The position numbers and the translations under genes were made by a program. Shown here one piece after another: positions 16,035-23,809 of a DNA stretch of 45,565 nucleotides. The notes beneath the pieces are model-generated. The model was not told where the DNA came from and searched no databases. It saw only the letters and a list, made by a program, of their open reading frames with translations. Origin of the DNA: Rhodospirillaceae bacterium (GTDB lineage Bacteria > Pseudomonadota > Alphaproteobacteria > UBA8366); NCBI GenBank assembly GCA_002724395.1, contig PBOR01000057.1:1-45565 (forward strand), read 5' to 3'. The stretch's first letter is position 1, and each line of letters begins with the position of its first letter.

Positions 16035-18557
16035 ATGACCGCTACTTTTCCCCGCGGGCGCGTGCGCGCCGTTTTGGGTCCCACCAATACGGGCAAGACC
16101 TATCTCGCAATGGACCGTATGCTTGGATACGCCTCCGGCATTATTGGATTTCCCCTGAGGCTATTGGCCCGAGAAAATTATGACAGGGTTGTTGTTCTCA
16201 AGGGCAAAGGAGCGGTGGCGCTTATTACGGGCGAAGAAAAAATCATCCCCGACAATCCGCGTTGGTTCGTTTGCACAGTCGAATCGATGCCTATGGATCG
16301 TCTGGTGGAGTTCATAGCGGTGGATGAGATACAGCTATGTGGTGACCCGGAGCGCGGGCATATTTTTACGCAACGATTACTCCATGCGCGCGGCCTTTCG
16401 GAGACATTTTTTATGGGTTCGGACACAATACGACCCTTGCTTCGGAGGCTGGTGCCGGAGGCGGAAATTGATGATCGAAAAAGATTTTCGACTCTCACTT
16501 ACACAGGACCCAAGAAAATTTCTAGGCTGCCTCGCCGCTCTGCCGTTGTAGCCTTTTCCGTAAATGAAGTTTACGCCATCGCTGAAACCATTCGCCGCCA
16601 GCGCGGTGGCACAGCAGTGGTGTTGGGCGCGCTTAGCCCCAGGACACGAAATGCCCAAGTTTCTTTGTATCAGGAAGGTGAGGTGGATTACATGGTTGCC
16701 ACTGATGCCATAGGCATGGGGCTTAATATGGATGTGGATCATGTTGCGTTCGCGGGTGTAAGAAAGTTTGACGGCAAACGCCCTCGTTTGCTGAGTTCGG
16801 CGGAGATTGGCCAAATTGCTGGGCGCGCAGGCCGCCATATGAATCATGGGACATTTGGTGTCACCAATGAGGCGAGGCCTCTCGAGAAGGAAATGGTGGA
16901 AGCGGTTGAGGCGCATCGGTTTGATGCGTTGAAAAATATCTACTGGCGTAACGCCGCGCTCGATTTTAATTCACCTAAGCGGTTGCTGAAAAGTTTGGAA
17001 CGAAAAGCACCGCGCTTTGAATTGATCCCCGCGCGCATGGCCGATGATCATGATGCGCTGGTCCATTTGGCTACTGATCAGGAGATTGTAGACATTGCAA
17101 CCAACCCTGCTGCGGTTCGCCAGCTCTGGGAAGTTTGCCAAATCCCAGATTTTCGCAAAATGCTGGCGGACCATCACCTGAGACTGGTGCGTACGATTTA
17201 CCTGCTACTCAATTCCAACGATGGTTGGTTGCCGGAGGATTGGGTGTCGTCTCAAATTAGCCAGCTAAATGCGGAGGAGGGCGGGATCGATAGCCTGACG
17301 ACGCGCATAGCACATATTCGAACATGGACATTCATCACGCACCGCGCAGATTGGCTGCAAGACACGCAGCATTGGCAGGAACGTACACGTGCGATAGAAG
17401 ACCGACTGTCCGATGTCCTGCACCGTAAGCTAACCCAGCAATTTGTTGACAGGCGTGCTGCCTTTTTTGACCGCAAGCGCGATGACGGCTGCGAACTTCT
17501 CTCGGCGGTGACAGCGAAGGGCATTTTGATTGTGGAAGGAGAGCGGGTTGGCTATTTGGAGGGGCTGAAATTTATTCCATCCGAGGAAGCGCTTGCGGAT
17601 AAGGCGATTTTGGCGGCAGCACGGCAAGCGTTACGCCGCGATATGGGCTTGCGTGTCCAGCAATTGATCAATGCGCAGGATAATGCATTTCGGTTGAGCT
17701 ATGACGGCAAGATTTTATGGAAGGCCGGAACTATTGCCCGAATTAAGAAAGGGAGATCCGTTTTATATCCCTCAATCTCAATTGATAGTAATGATTTTTT
17801 AGATAATCTTCAGCGCCAACAAATCGAAAAACGATTGTCGCTTTGGCTTAAAAAATATTTGGCGGACCATTTCGGGCCGCTCACGAAGATGCTGGAAGCG
17901 GGGACCACTGGCGTAGTTCGCGGCATTTTGTTTCATTTGGCTGAAGGGTTGGGCTCGGTACCCCGCCACACTGTCAGGCCGTTATTAAATGATTTGGGGC
18001 AAAGGGGTCGAAAAACCCTGCGAGTAAGCGGAATTAAGGTTGGCATTTCCGCGGTGTTTTTCCCAATCCTTTTGAATGTATCTAAAATTCGCCTAAGAGC
18101 GCTTCTTTGGAGTGTTGCCCGCAACGCAAAACTACCCGATATAGAATTTGACCGTTGCTTGGCCACATATCCAAGCGCACTGGCGACGAAGGAGTTTTGG
18201 CAGGCTACAGGTCATGATGTGTTCGGCGGCCTCGCTCTTCGACTTGATCGATTAGAAAAGGTCTACGAATTGCTGATCCGTAGATGTCGACAAGGCGATT
18301 TTCTTGTCACACCAGAGATACTGGATTTGGCTCAATGTGACGAGTCTGGTTTTGGTGCGATAGCTAAAGGGTTGGGATTTAGTATGAAGAAAAATGAGGA
18401 AGGGTTAGTCATTCAGCTGCAGCCGAAAACTCCGCGCTCCAAACGCAATAAAAAATCGACCAGTGGTATAAAGCAAAAGTACCATCAAAAAAGGCAAACC
18501 CCGATTGACCCGGACTCCCCATTCGCTGCCTTGAAAGGTCTAGCTGACCGAAGATGA
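16035..18557 (+). CDS. SUV3-like DExH RNA helicase
   Basis: This 840-residue protein is the alphaproteobacterial relative of the mitochondrial RNA helicase SUV3, an ATP-dependent RNA unwinding enzyme that in mitochondria works with the RNA degradosome. Walker A is VRAVLGPTNTGKT (Lys21), the DExH-type box II is AVDEIQLCGDPERG, motif V is ATDAIGMGLNMDVDHVAF and motif VI is EIGQIAGRAGRHMNHG. The C-terminal half is long and basic, with an end rich in Lys, Arg and Pro. I chose the ATG at 16035 because the conserved core starts at once; in-frame TTG 15909 and ATG 15957 would add 42 or 26 residues of no recognisable family. Its stop overlaps the start of the S4 gene in an ATGA, so the two RNA-binding proteins are coupled. 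Confidence 0.9.
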   Translation: MTATFPRGRVRAVLGPTNTGKTYLAMDRMLGYASGIIGFPLRLLARENYDRVVVLKGKGAVALITGEEKIIPDNPRWFVCTVESMPMDRLVEFIAVDEIQLCGDPERGHIFTQRLLHARGLSETFFMGSDTIRPLLRRLVPEAEIDDRKRFSTLTYTGPKKISRLPRRSAVVAFSVNEVYAIAETIRRQRGGTAVVLGALSPRTRNAQVSLYQEGEVDYMVATDAIGMGLNMDVDHVAFAGVRKFDGKRPRLLSSAEIGQIAGRAGRHMNHGTFGVTNEARPLEKEMVEAVEAHRFDALKNIYWRNAALDFNSPKRLLKSLERKAPRFELIPARMADDHDALVHLATDQEIVDIATNPAAVRQLWEVCQIPDFRKMLADHHLRLVRTIYLLLNSNDGWLPEDWVSSQISQLNAEEGGIDSLTTRIAHIRTWTFITHRADWLQDTQHWQERTRAIEDRLSDVLHRKLTQQFVDRRAAFFDRKRDDGCELLSAVTAKGILIVEGERVGYLEGLKFIPSEEALADKAILAAARQALRRDMGLRVQQLINAQDNAFRLSYDGKILWKAGTIARIKKGRSVLYPSISIDSNDFLDNLQRQQIEKRLSLWLKKYLADHFGPLTKMLEAGTTGVVRGILFHLAEGLGSVPRHTVRPLLNDLGQRGRKTLRVSGIKVGISAVFFPILLNVSKIRLRALLWSVARNAKLPDIEFDRCLATYPSALATKEFWQATGHDVFGGLALRLDRLEKVYELLIRRCRQGDFLVTPEILDLAQCDESGFGAIAKGLGFSMKKNEEGLVIQLQPKTPRSKRNKKSTSGIKQKYHQKRQTPIDPDSPFAALKGLADRR

Positions 18558-18952
18558 GCTCATTAGTGAAAACCAGGTTGGATAAATGGCTGTGGCATGC
18601 CCGATTTTTCAAGAGTCGCACATTTGCGGCAAAGCAAATAAATGCGGGCAAAATTCGCATCAACCGAAAATTAGCAAAGCAGGCCAAGGCCTCCGTTCAA
18701 TCGGGCGATGTTTTGACCTTTGCGCAGGGTTCGCACATCCGCGTCATCAAAGTTGTTGCCCTCGGCAAACGCCGTGGGCCCGCTATCGAAGCCCGCGCAC
18801 TCTATGAAGATTTGGAGCCGCCTGCGTCGCTGAACTCTAATCTTAAGCCTACGCCTGCGGCGGCTCGTGATGCAGGGTCTGGGCGACCAACAAAAAAACA
18901 ACGTCGCGCGATTGATCGTCTCAGGGCCTGGTTCGGAATCGAATTGAAATAG
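18554..18952 (+). CDS. S4-domain RNA-binding protein (Hsp15/HslR-like)
   Basis: The 132-residue protein opens with an S4 domain (RLDKWLWHARFFKSRTFAAKQ, then GKIRINRKLAKQ and SGDVLTFAQG), the arrangement of Hsp15. In E. coli Hsp15 binds stalled 50S subunits that carry a nascent chain and helps recycle them. The C-terminal part after residue 85 is basic and low in complexity (RPTKKQRRAIDRLR), as in the family. It overlaps the helicase stop by four bases. The helicase-S4-ferredoxin-carD order is, to my knowledge, frequent in alphaproteobacteria. Regulation by heat shock is possible but I see no sigma-32 site directly upstream. Confidence 0.88.
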   Translation: MSSLVKTRLDKWLWHARFFKSRTFAAKQINAGKIRINRKLAKQAKASVQSGDVLTFAQGSHIRVIKVVALGKRRGPAIEARALYEDLEPPASLNSNLKPTPAAARDAGSGRPTKKQRRAIDRLRAWFGIELK

Positions 18953-19107
18953 CAAAATTCAGTAGAGGGTTGATGGATTGACGTCGCATATGTTAGTGGC
19001 AAGGTGAACGTTGATTACGTTTGCTCGTTTTGAGGGTTCTGAGGTGATAACTGCAATTTTATCTTAGAGCTGAGATTGATTGCCGATCAAGGCGGAAAGA
19101 GGCCGAA

Positions 19108-19443
19108 ATGACATATGTCGTCACCGAAAGCTGCATTAAATGCAAATATCAAGATTGCGTTGAGGTTTGCCCGGTAGATTGTTTTTACACCGGTGAAAAT
19201 ATGCTCGTTATTCACCCAGATGAGTGCATTGATTGTGGTGTGTGTGAGCCAGAATGTCCGGCAGAAGCAATTGTGCCTGATACTGACAGTGCGGGAGAAA
19301 CTTGGTTGGAGCTCAATAAAGAATATGCTGAGAAATGGCCAAATATTACTCGGAAAGGCGAAGAGCCGCCTGATGCTGATAATTTCAAGGACGAAGAAGG
19401 TAAATTCGAGAAATATTTCAGCGCTGAAGCAGGCGAAGCATAA
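19108..19443 (+). CDS. fdxA: Seven-iron ferredoxin FdxA
   Basis: This is a [3Fe-4S][4Fe-4S] ferredoxin of the FdxA family, a small cytoplasmic electron carrier. Cysteines at 9, 12, 17, 21 and 25 ([18 protein letters not shown]) and at 40, 43, 46 and 50 ([13 protein letters not shown]) follow the Azotobacter ferredoxin I pattern shifted by one residue. The acidic C-terminal extension ([17 protein letters not shown]) and 111-residue length are typical. The start is preceded by GGAAAGAGG. A hairpin-capable TTGAT-TGCCG-ATCAA lies just before it (19076-19090). The electron partner is unknown. Confidence 0.96.
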   Translation: MTYVVTESCIKCKYQDCVEVCPVDCFYTGENMLVIHPDECIDCGVCEPECPAEAIVPDTDSAGETWLELNKEYAEKWPNITRKGEEPPDADNFKDEEGKFEKYFSAEAGEA

Positions 19444-19810
19444 GGTGTAAATGTCTCGAAAAGACGTTTGGACGCACAATAGCAGAAATGATGTGCGCAC
19501 TACAAAAGCCAAAGAAAATGTGATATTCTAATAGGATATAGATCTGGTGGTTCGTTAAATTCGGCATAATTTTGGACAGACTCCCGGGGTAAAATAGTAA
19601 GGTCGGCACACTTGGGTTCCCAAAACACTTGAGCGGTAAAATTGGCTTTCTGGCTTAGCGTTAGGTTCACCCCTTTATTAATAGAGTGAAGGTAAAAGAG
19701 ACGCGTCGCTTCGTTAGGGTGTATGGTTTTGTGTGTCACAAACCTTTATTCCGCGGGGCGGAGAATGGCGCTGCTCACAATAAAGAGATTAAAGTCGGAG
19801 AGTATGAAGA
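19444..19810 (+). other. Intergenic region fdxA-carD (367 bp), no gene seen
   Basis: Short frames exist here on both strands but none has a ribosome site or recognisable composition. A 4-bp stem, GTCT-CGAAA-AGAC, lies soon after fdxA without a T run. The part next to carD (after about 19650) is probably its leader and promoter, with GGAGAG as ribosome site; I cannot name a -35/-10 pair with confidence. Confidence 0.5.
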
Positions 19811-20308
19811 ATGGCTGCAAAACAAAAATTTAAAAAAAATGACTGGGTCGTCTATCCTACCCACGGTGTTGGTCGTGTGACGGGGATTGAAAAGCAAAAA
19901 ATTGAAGATGTGTCGATAACGCTTATCGTTATTAGTTTTGAGCAGGACCGCATGACATTGCGTGTACCAGTAACTAAAGCAGAAGAAGCTGGGTTGCGCA
20001 ATTTGGCATCAAAAGACGAAATGAAGTTGGCGTTGAAAACGTTAAAAGGCCGCAGCCGTATTCGCCGGACCATGTGGAGCCGTCGCGCACAAGAATATGA
20101 AGCAAAGATTAATTCCGGTAGTCCTGTGTTAATAGCTGAGGTTGTTCGTGATCTTCATCGTAATGCCGATCAGCCAGAGCAATCCTACAGCGAACGTCAA
20201 ATTTATCAGTCTGCTTTGGAGAGGTTATCTCGAGAATTTGCTGCTGTAGAATCTATTGATGAAGAGCAGGCAACTGAGAAGCTTGAGGAAATATTGCTTG
20301 CAGCGTAG
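19811..20308 (+). CDS. cdnL: CarD/CdnL-family RNA polymerase-binding regulator
   Basis: CarD/CdnL proteins bind the RNA polymerase beta subunit through an N-terminal Tudor-like domain and stabilise open complexes at rRNA and growth genes. The domain is seen in KKNDWVVYPTHGVGRVTGIE and LRVPVTKAEEAGLRNL. The C-terminal helical, DNA-contacting part carries the conserved WSRRAQEYEAKINSG followed by LIAEVVRDLHR. The 165-residue length is normal. GGAGAG stands nine bases before the ATG. It lies between fdxA and rpoH, consistent with a general transcription block. The symbol cdnL follows Caulobacter usage; carD is the equivalent. Confidence 0.95.
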   Translation: MAAKQKFKKNDWVVYPTHGVGRVTGIEKQKIEDVSITLIVISFEQDRMTLRVPVTKAEEAGLRNLASKDEMKLALKTLKGRSRIRRTMWSRRAQEYEAKINSGSPVLIAEVVRDLHRNADQPEQSYSERQIYQSALERLSREFAAVESIDEEQATEKLEEILLAA

Positions 20309-20857
20309 GCTTTTAAGCGATGCGTCGCATGCGAGCGTCCAGAGCGATTTGCGAAACACGAAAAACCCTCAGATGTTTAGGTTGGCATAGCCAAATTCTT
20401 AAACGCCTCCTCTGGGCCTAGTCCGATGCTCCATTATGGCGTGGCGGTTACTGTGAACCAGGCGCCGATTGCCATATTACGTGGCTCTCGCTCAGAATTT
20501 GGACAATTGGTGCAATCCACGGGCAAAGCTGCCGGCTTAGGTCCCCCTTTGATAAACTCTTAACGTTATTAAACCGAGAGATAGACTGGTGTTCCTCGGT
20601 ATTTATCTCGGTTAAGGGGTGAGTATCAGTCAGGCTGTCGACGAGCTTTTGAGAATGCGCCATGCTTTTCTAGCGCGGCGCCCGTTTAGAATGATCCATT
20701 CGATTAGAATGATCGTATCTCTTTAAACAGAAAAGTCATCTTGTGAATCGAAACGTTAATCGGCGTCTTTAGAATGCGAATCGCGCTTAGAACGTTTCAA
20801 GTCAGCCCGGGGATCGGGTTGCGACAACAACAGGCTAGGAAATTATTTAGGTGAGAT
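20309..20857 (+). other. Intergenic region carD-rpoH (549 bp) with repeated TTAGAA motifs
   Basis: No convincing gene is present. An 8-bp inverted repeat (AACCGAGA at 20572-20579, TCTCGGTT at 20606-20613) could fold with a 26-base loop. Further downstream are four TTAGAA motifs in two pairs (listed separately). The length and the repeats suggest a regulated leader for rpoH rather than empty sequence. Confidence 0.5.
20686..20794 (+). promoter_or_regulatory. Paired TTAGAATG direct repeats upstream of rpoH
   Basis: TTAGAATGATC occurs at 20686-20696 and again at 20704-20714; TTAGAATGCGA occurs at 20769 and TTAGAACG at 20787. Each pair is spaced exactly 18 bases start to start. Such spacing, near two helical turns, fits sites for a regulator binding one face of the DNA. 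The last one ends 63 bases before the rpoH start. Confidence 0.45.
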
Positions 20858-21739
20858 ATGGCAATTTATGATGACCCGGGAACTCAAGCAGCCAACACTC
20901 GGTTTGTAAGGAAAACTATGCGTGAGCCACTTCTCTCGCGAGAGGTAGAATACGAGCTCGCTAACAACTGGCGAGATAAGGGTGACGAGAAATCGCTCCA
21001 CCGGCTGATTAATGCCTATGCTCGCCTCGCAGTCAGTATCGCTGGTAAGTTTCGTAACTATGGTCTCCCGTTTGGCGACTTAGTGCAGGAGGGCATGGTT
21101 GGCCTCATGCAGGCAGCCAATCGGTTCGATCCTGCTCGAGAAGTTCGCTTCTCCACCTATGCGTCTTGGTGGATACGGTCGGCAATTCAAGATTTTATTC
21201 TTCGTAATTGGTCGATCGTGCGAACAGGGACAACGTCAGCGCAAAAATCTTTATTTTTCAACTTTCGTCGCTTGAGGGCAAAAATTGAAGGAGCGAGCTC
21301 AGACATGACGAAAGAAGGGACTCGTGCTCAAATCGCATCGGAGCTTAAAGTGAAAATGCAGGATGTCGAAGCTATGGAATCGCGTTTAAACGGTGGCGAC
21401 CAATCTTTAAATATAGCAGTGGGCAATGATTCTGACGACCAATGGATGGATTTGCTGCCTGATAATAGACCATCACCTGAACAAGTGGTGATTGGGTTGA
21501 GAGATTCGGAGACCCGATCTCGGTGGCTGGAATCGGCATTAGGCATGCTTAGCGATCGCGAACAGAAAATTATACGGGAAAGGCGATTGGTCGATGAAGG
21601 TGCAACGCTGGAGCAATTGGGCCAGGTTCTTGGTGTCAGCAAGGAGCGTGTGCGACAGTTAGAGCAGCGAGCATTGGGCAAGCTGCGTCAGCATATTGAG
21701 ACTTCGGTGCGTAGCCATGATGAATTATTTGCTGATTAA
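20858..21739 (+). CDS. rpoH: RNA polymerase sigma factor RpoH (sigma-32 family)
   Basis: RpoH directs polymerase to heat-shock promoters. Region 2 is intact (YGLPFGDLVQEGMVGLMQAANRFDP, FSTYASWWIRSAIQDFILRNWSIVR). The RpoH box follows as AQKSLFFNFRRLR, slightly different from the usual Q-x-x-L-F-F-N-L-R. Region 4.2 is the helix-turn-helix ATLEQLGQVLGVSKERVRQLEQRALGKLR. The 293-residue length is normal for alphaproteobacterial RpoH. AGGTGAG stands before the ATG. A long upstream region with repeated motifs hints at regulated expression. Many alphaproteobacteria have two or more RpoH paralogues; this could be either. Confidence 0.94.
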   Translation: MAIYDDPGTQAANTRFVRKTMREPLLSREVEYELANNWRDKGDEKSLHRLINAYARLAVSIAGKFRNYGLPFGDLVQEGMVGLMQAANRFDPAREVRFSTYASWWIRSAIQDFILRNWSIVRTGTTSAQKSLFFNFRRLRAKIEGASSDMTKEGTRAQIASELKVKMQDVEAMESRLNGGDQSLNIAVGNDSDDQWMDLLPDNRPSPEQVVIGLRDSETRSRWLESALGMLSDREQKIIRERRLVDEGATLEQLGQVLGVSKERVRQLEQRALGKLRQHIETSVRSHDELFAD

Positions 21740-22005
21740 AACAAAGTATGCTGATTTGGAAAGCTGTTAACTCAATAACTCTACGTTACTTCACTGGAAT
21801 AGAGCTTGGCGCAGGGCATCATCTAACGCACGCACAACAGTCGTAGCGTCTACTGCCTTGTTTTTTTAGATTAGTTCTGGCGCTTCCACGTTACTCTCAA
21901 GGGAAACACTAAAGCTTAAGATCCTCATCTTTTCGCATGGCTTTAGTATAGCCGGGCCGGTGCTTTCAACTTATAACGAAATATCAAGTCTGATTTTGAG
22001 AGCAC

Positions 22006-22968
22006 ATGGATACAAAACACCGTTTGCCAGACCTCTATCCTGAAACAGAACCTTATGAGACGGGTATTCTTAAGGTTAGCGCGATTCATAAGCTTTATTG
22101 GGAACAATCTGGAAATCCCGATGGAGTGCCGGCTTTGTTTCTTCACGGCGGACCGGGATCGGGCGCGACTCCAGCTCACCGCCGATTTTTCGATCCAGCC
22201 CATTATCGGATTATCATTGTCGATCAACGAGGCGCGGGGCGTTCGTTGCCGCTTGGCGCCATTGAGGACAACACGACCCCTAATTTGGTGGGCGACCTTG
22301 AAAAATTAAGGAATCATCTTGGAGTCGATAGGTGGTTGGTTTTCGGAGGTTCTTGGGGCTCAAGTTTGGCCTTGGCATACGCAATTTCTCATACGCAGCA
22401 CTGTATCGGTCTGATTTTGAGGGGTATTTTTCTGTGTCGAGCGCATGAGGTGGCCTGGTTTATGACCGGCATGAGGACAATATTTCCCGAAGCATGGAAT
22501 GCATTCTCGGGTTATCTTCCACCAGAGGAACGCAGTGATCTATTAGTGAATTATTATAAGCGGCTGACTAACCCAGATCCCGAAATCCATTTTCCAGCGG
22601 CACAAGCCTGGAGCCAATATGAAGCGGCCTGCTCGACCTTGAAACCTAGCACTGAGGCCGTCGCGGCCTTCGAAAATCCAAATTTGGCACTTGGACTTGC
22701 ACGCATTGAGGCACATTACTTCGTCAATAAATTATTTATGAATGAAGGCGAATTATTGGGTCGAGCTGATCAGTATAATCACTTGCCCGGTGCGATAATT
22801 CAGGGGCGTTATGATATTGTGTGCCCAATAACATCGGCCGCGGATTTGGCATCGGCTTGGCCGGATGCGGAATATACGATCGTCTCTGATGCTGGCCATT
22901 CGGCAATGGAGCCAGGTATCCGTAAAGCGCTCGTGCGTGCGACCGATGGCTTTCGAAAATTTGAATAG
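22006..22968 (+). CDS. pip: Proline iminopeptidase (prolyl aminopeptidase, S33)
   Basis: Pip removes N-terminal proline from peptides. The 320-residue alpha/beta hydrolase has the oxyanion motif LFLHGGPGSGATP, the DQRGAGRS loop, and a complete triad: Ser116 in GGSWGSSLALAY, Asp270 in GRYDIVCP and His298 in DAGHSAMEP. The W-F cap start and TAAWLVN-like helix region are consistent with bacterial Pip rather than other S33 enzymes. No ribosome site stands out before the ATG. It is monocistronic; the preceding 266 bp after rpoH hold no gene, only a 4-bp hairpin before seven Ts at 21861-21867. Confidence 0.93.
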   Translation: MDTKHRLPDLYPETEPYETGILKVSAIHKLYWEQSGNPDGVPALFLHGGPGSGATPAHRRFFDPAHYRIIIVDQRGAGRSLPLGAIEDNTTPNLVGDLEKLRNHLGVDRWLVFGGSWGSSLALAYAISHTQHCIGLILRGIFLCRAHEVAWFMTGMRTIFPEAWNAFSGYLPPEERSDLLVNYYKRLTNPDPEIHFPAAQAWSQYEAACSTLKPSTEAVAAFENPNLALGLARIEAHYFVNKLFMNEGELLGRADQYNHLPGAIIQGRYDIVCPITSAADLASAWPDAEYTIVSDAGHSAMEPGIRKALVRATDGFRKFE

Positions 22969-22990
22969 ATGAAAATCAGCGCCAGGTAAT

Positions 22991-23005
22991 ACGTCAACTT
23001 GACGT
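22991..23005. promoter_or_regulatory. Palindrome upstream of pagL-like gene (ACGTCAA-C-TTGACGT)
   Basis: A perfect 7-bp inverted repeat around one base lies between the pip stop and the lipid A deacylase start. A possible promoter follows it: TTGCGC (23027-23032), 16 bases, TATTAT (23049-23054). The palindrome could be an operator just upstream of that promoter. Both assignments are tentative. Confidence 0.35.
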
Positions 23006-23084
23006 GAATCTATAAAAATTAAAGACTTGCGCTACACTTAATTGACCCTATTATGCGCAAAAAATATGCGGAGCATCGCAAATT

Positions 23085-23618
23085 GTGTTTAGAAAAGCAC
23101 TAAAATTTAGCTTTTCAGTCGCTATTGTCTTATGGCTAGCGGTTGGGCCGGCTGTGGCTGGTAATAAGGACCCTGCCTTTATTAAGCTGGGTGCTGGTGA
23201 CGCGGGCAGCGTTTTTGCTGACCGTGACCAGGCGGGTGTTTTTAGTATCGAATATCGTGCGGGCCCGGAACTGGAGTTTTTTCATATTCGACCATCTTTG
23301 GGTGCTTTCGGCACGACCGACGCCAGTATTTATGGATGGTTTGGTCTTTCCGGAGATATTTTTTTCGGGCGACGCATCGTGTTGACGCTTGGGTCAGCGG
23401 TTGGTTTTTATCTGGATGGGGAGGGTCAAGATTTAGGCCACGTGCTGGAATTCAGGTCTGGCCTCGATTTGGCCTATCGTTTCGATAATCGCTCACGTCT
23501 AGGTATTGGCGTTACGCATTTATCAAACGCCAATATTGGTGAGAAAAACCCGGGTACGGAGACAGTTATGCTGATCTATTCTCACCCGCTGAAGAGCTTA
23601 TTCTCTGATAGTAAGTAA
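23085..23618 (+). CDS. PagL-like lipid A 3-O-deacylase (acyloxyacyl hydrolase)
   Basis: This outer-membrane beta-barrel enzyme removes an ester-linked acyl chain from lipid A. A signal peptide (to about residue 25, ending GPAVAG) is followed by alternating strands. The catalytic residues match PagL in spacing: His145 and Ser147 in GVTHLSNANIG and Glu159 in NPGTETVML, compared with His126, Ser128 and Glu140 in Pseudomonas PagL. The start is GTG at 23085; upstream ATGs are out of frame. The 177-residue length fits the family. It is single, between pip and a tRNA gene. Its action would soften or mask lipid A, in line with other envelope genes downstream. Confidence 0.88.
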   Translation: MFRKALKFSFSVAIVLWLAVGPAVAGNKDPAFIKLGAGDAGSVFADRDQAGVFSIEYRAGPELEFFHIRPSLGAFGTTDASIYGWFGLSGDIFFGRRIVLTLGSAVGFYLDGEGQDLGHVLEFRSGLDLAYRFDNRSRLGIGVTHLSNANIGEKNPGTETVMLIYSHPLKSLFSDSK

Positions 23619-23687
23619 AATCGTTAGTTCTGGGTTTGTCACGAGCTCGTTAGGGTACGGCTAGCTCTATGATATAACTCATTTTGC

Positions 23688-23764
23688 GGCCCCGTAGCTC
23701 AGTAGGATAGAGCATCAGATTCCTAATCTGAGGGTCACAGGTTCGAATCCTGTCGGGGTCACCA
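23688..23764 (+). tRNA. tRNA-Arg (anticodon CCT)
   Basis: The acceptor stem GGCCCCG pairs with CGGGGTC (one G-U), the D arm is GCTCAGTAGGATAGAGC, the anticodon stem TCAGA/TCTGA holds the loop TTCCTAA with anticodon CCT, and the T arm is CAGGTTCGAATCCTG. The discriminator A and an encoded CCA end the gene. It reads AGG codons. TATAAC at 23673-23678 could be its -10 box. Confidence 0.96.
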
Positions 23765-23809
23765 AACTTTTTCATCACAGTTTTTACTGGACAGCGTTGT
23801 GCTACGGCA

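Noticed and set aside
19076-19090. TTGAT-TGCCG-ATCAA resembling an FNR/ANR box before fdxA
   Set aside because: The spacer is 5 bases instead of 4, and the site overlaps the region just before the ribosome site, a poor place for an activator.
20448-20663. 71-codon minus-strand frame in the carD-rpoH gap
   Set aside because: It has no ribosome site, no recognisable composition, and overlaps the inverted repeat region.
21843-21867. Possible terminator after rpoH (GTAG-CGT-CTAC followed by a T run)
   Set aside because: The stem is only 4 bp and six bases separate it from the T run.
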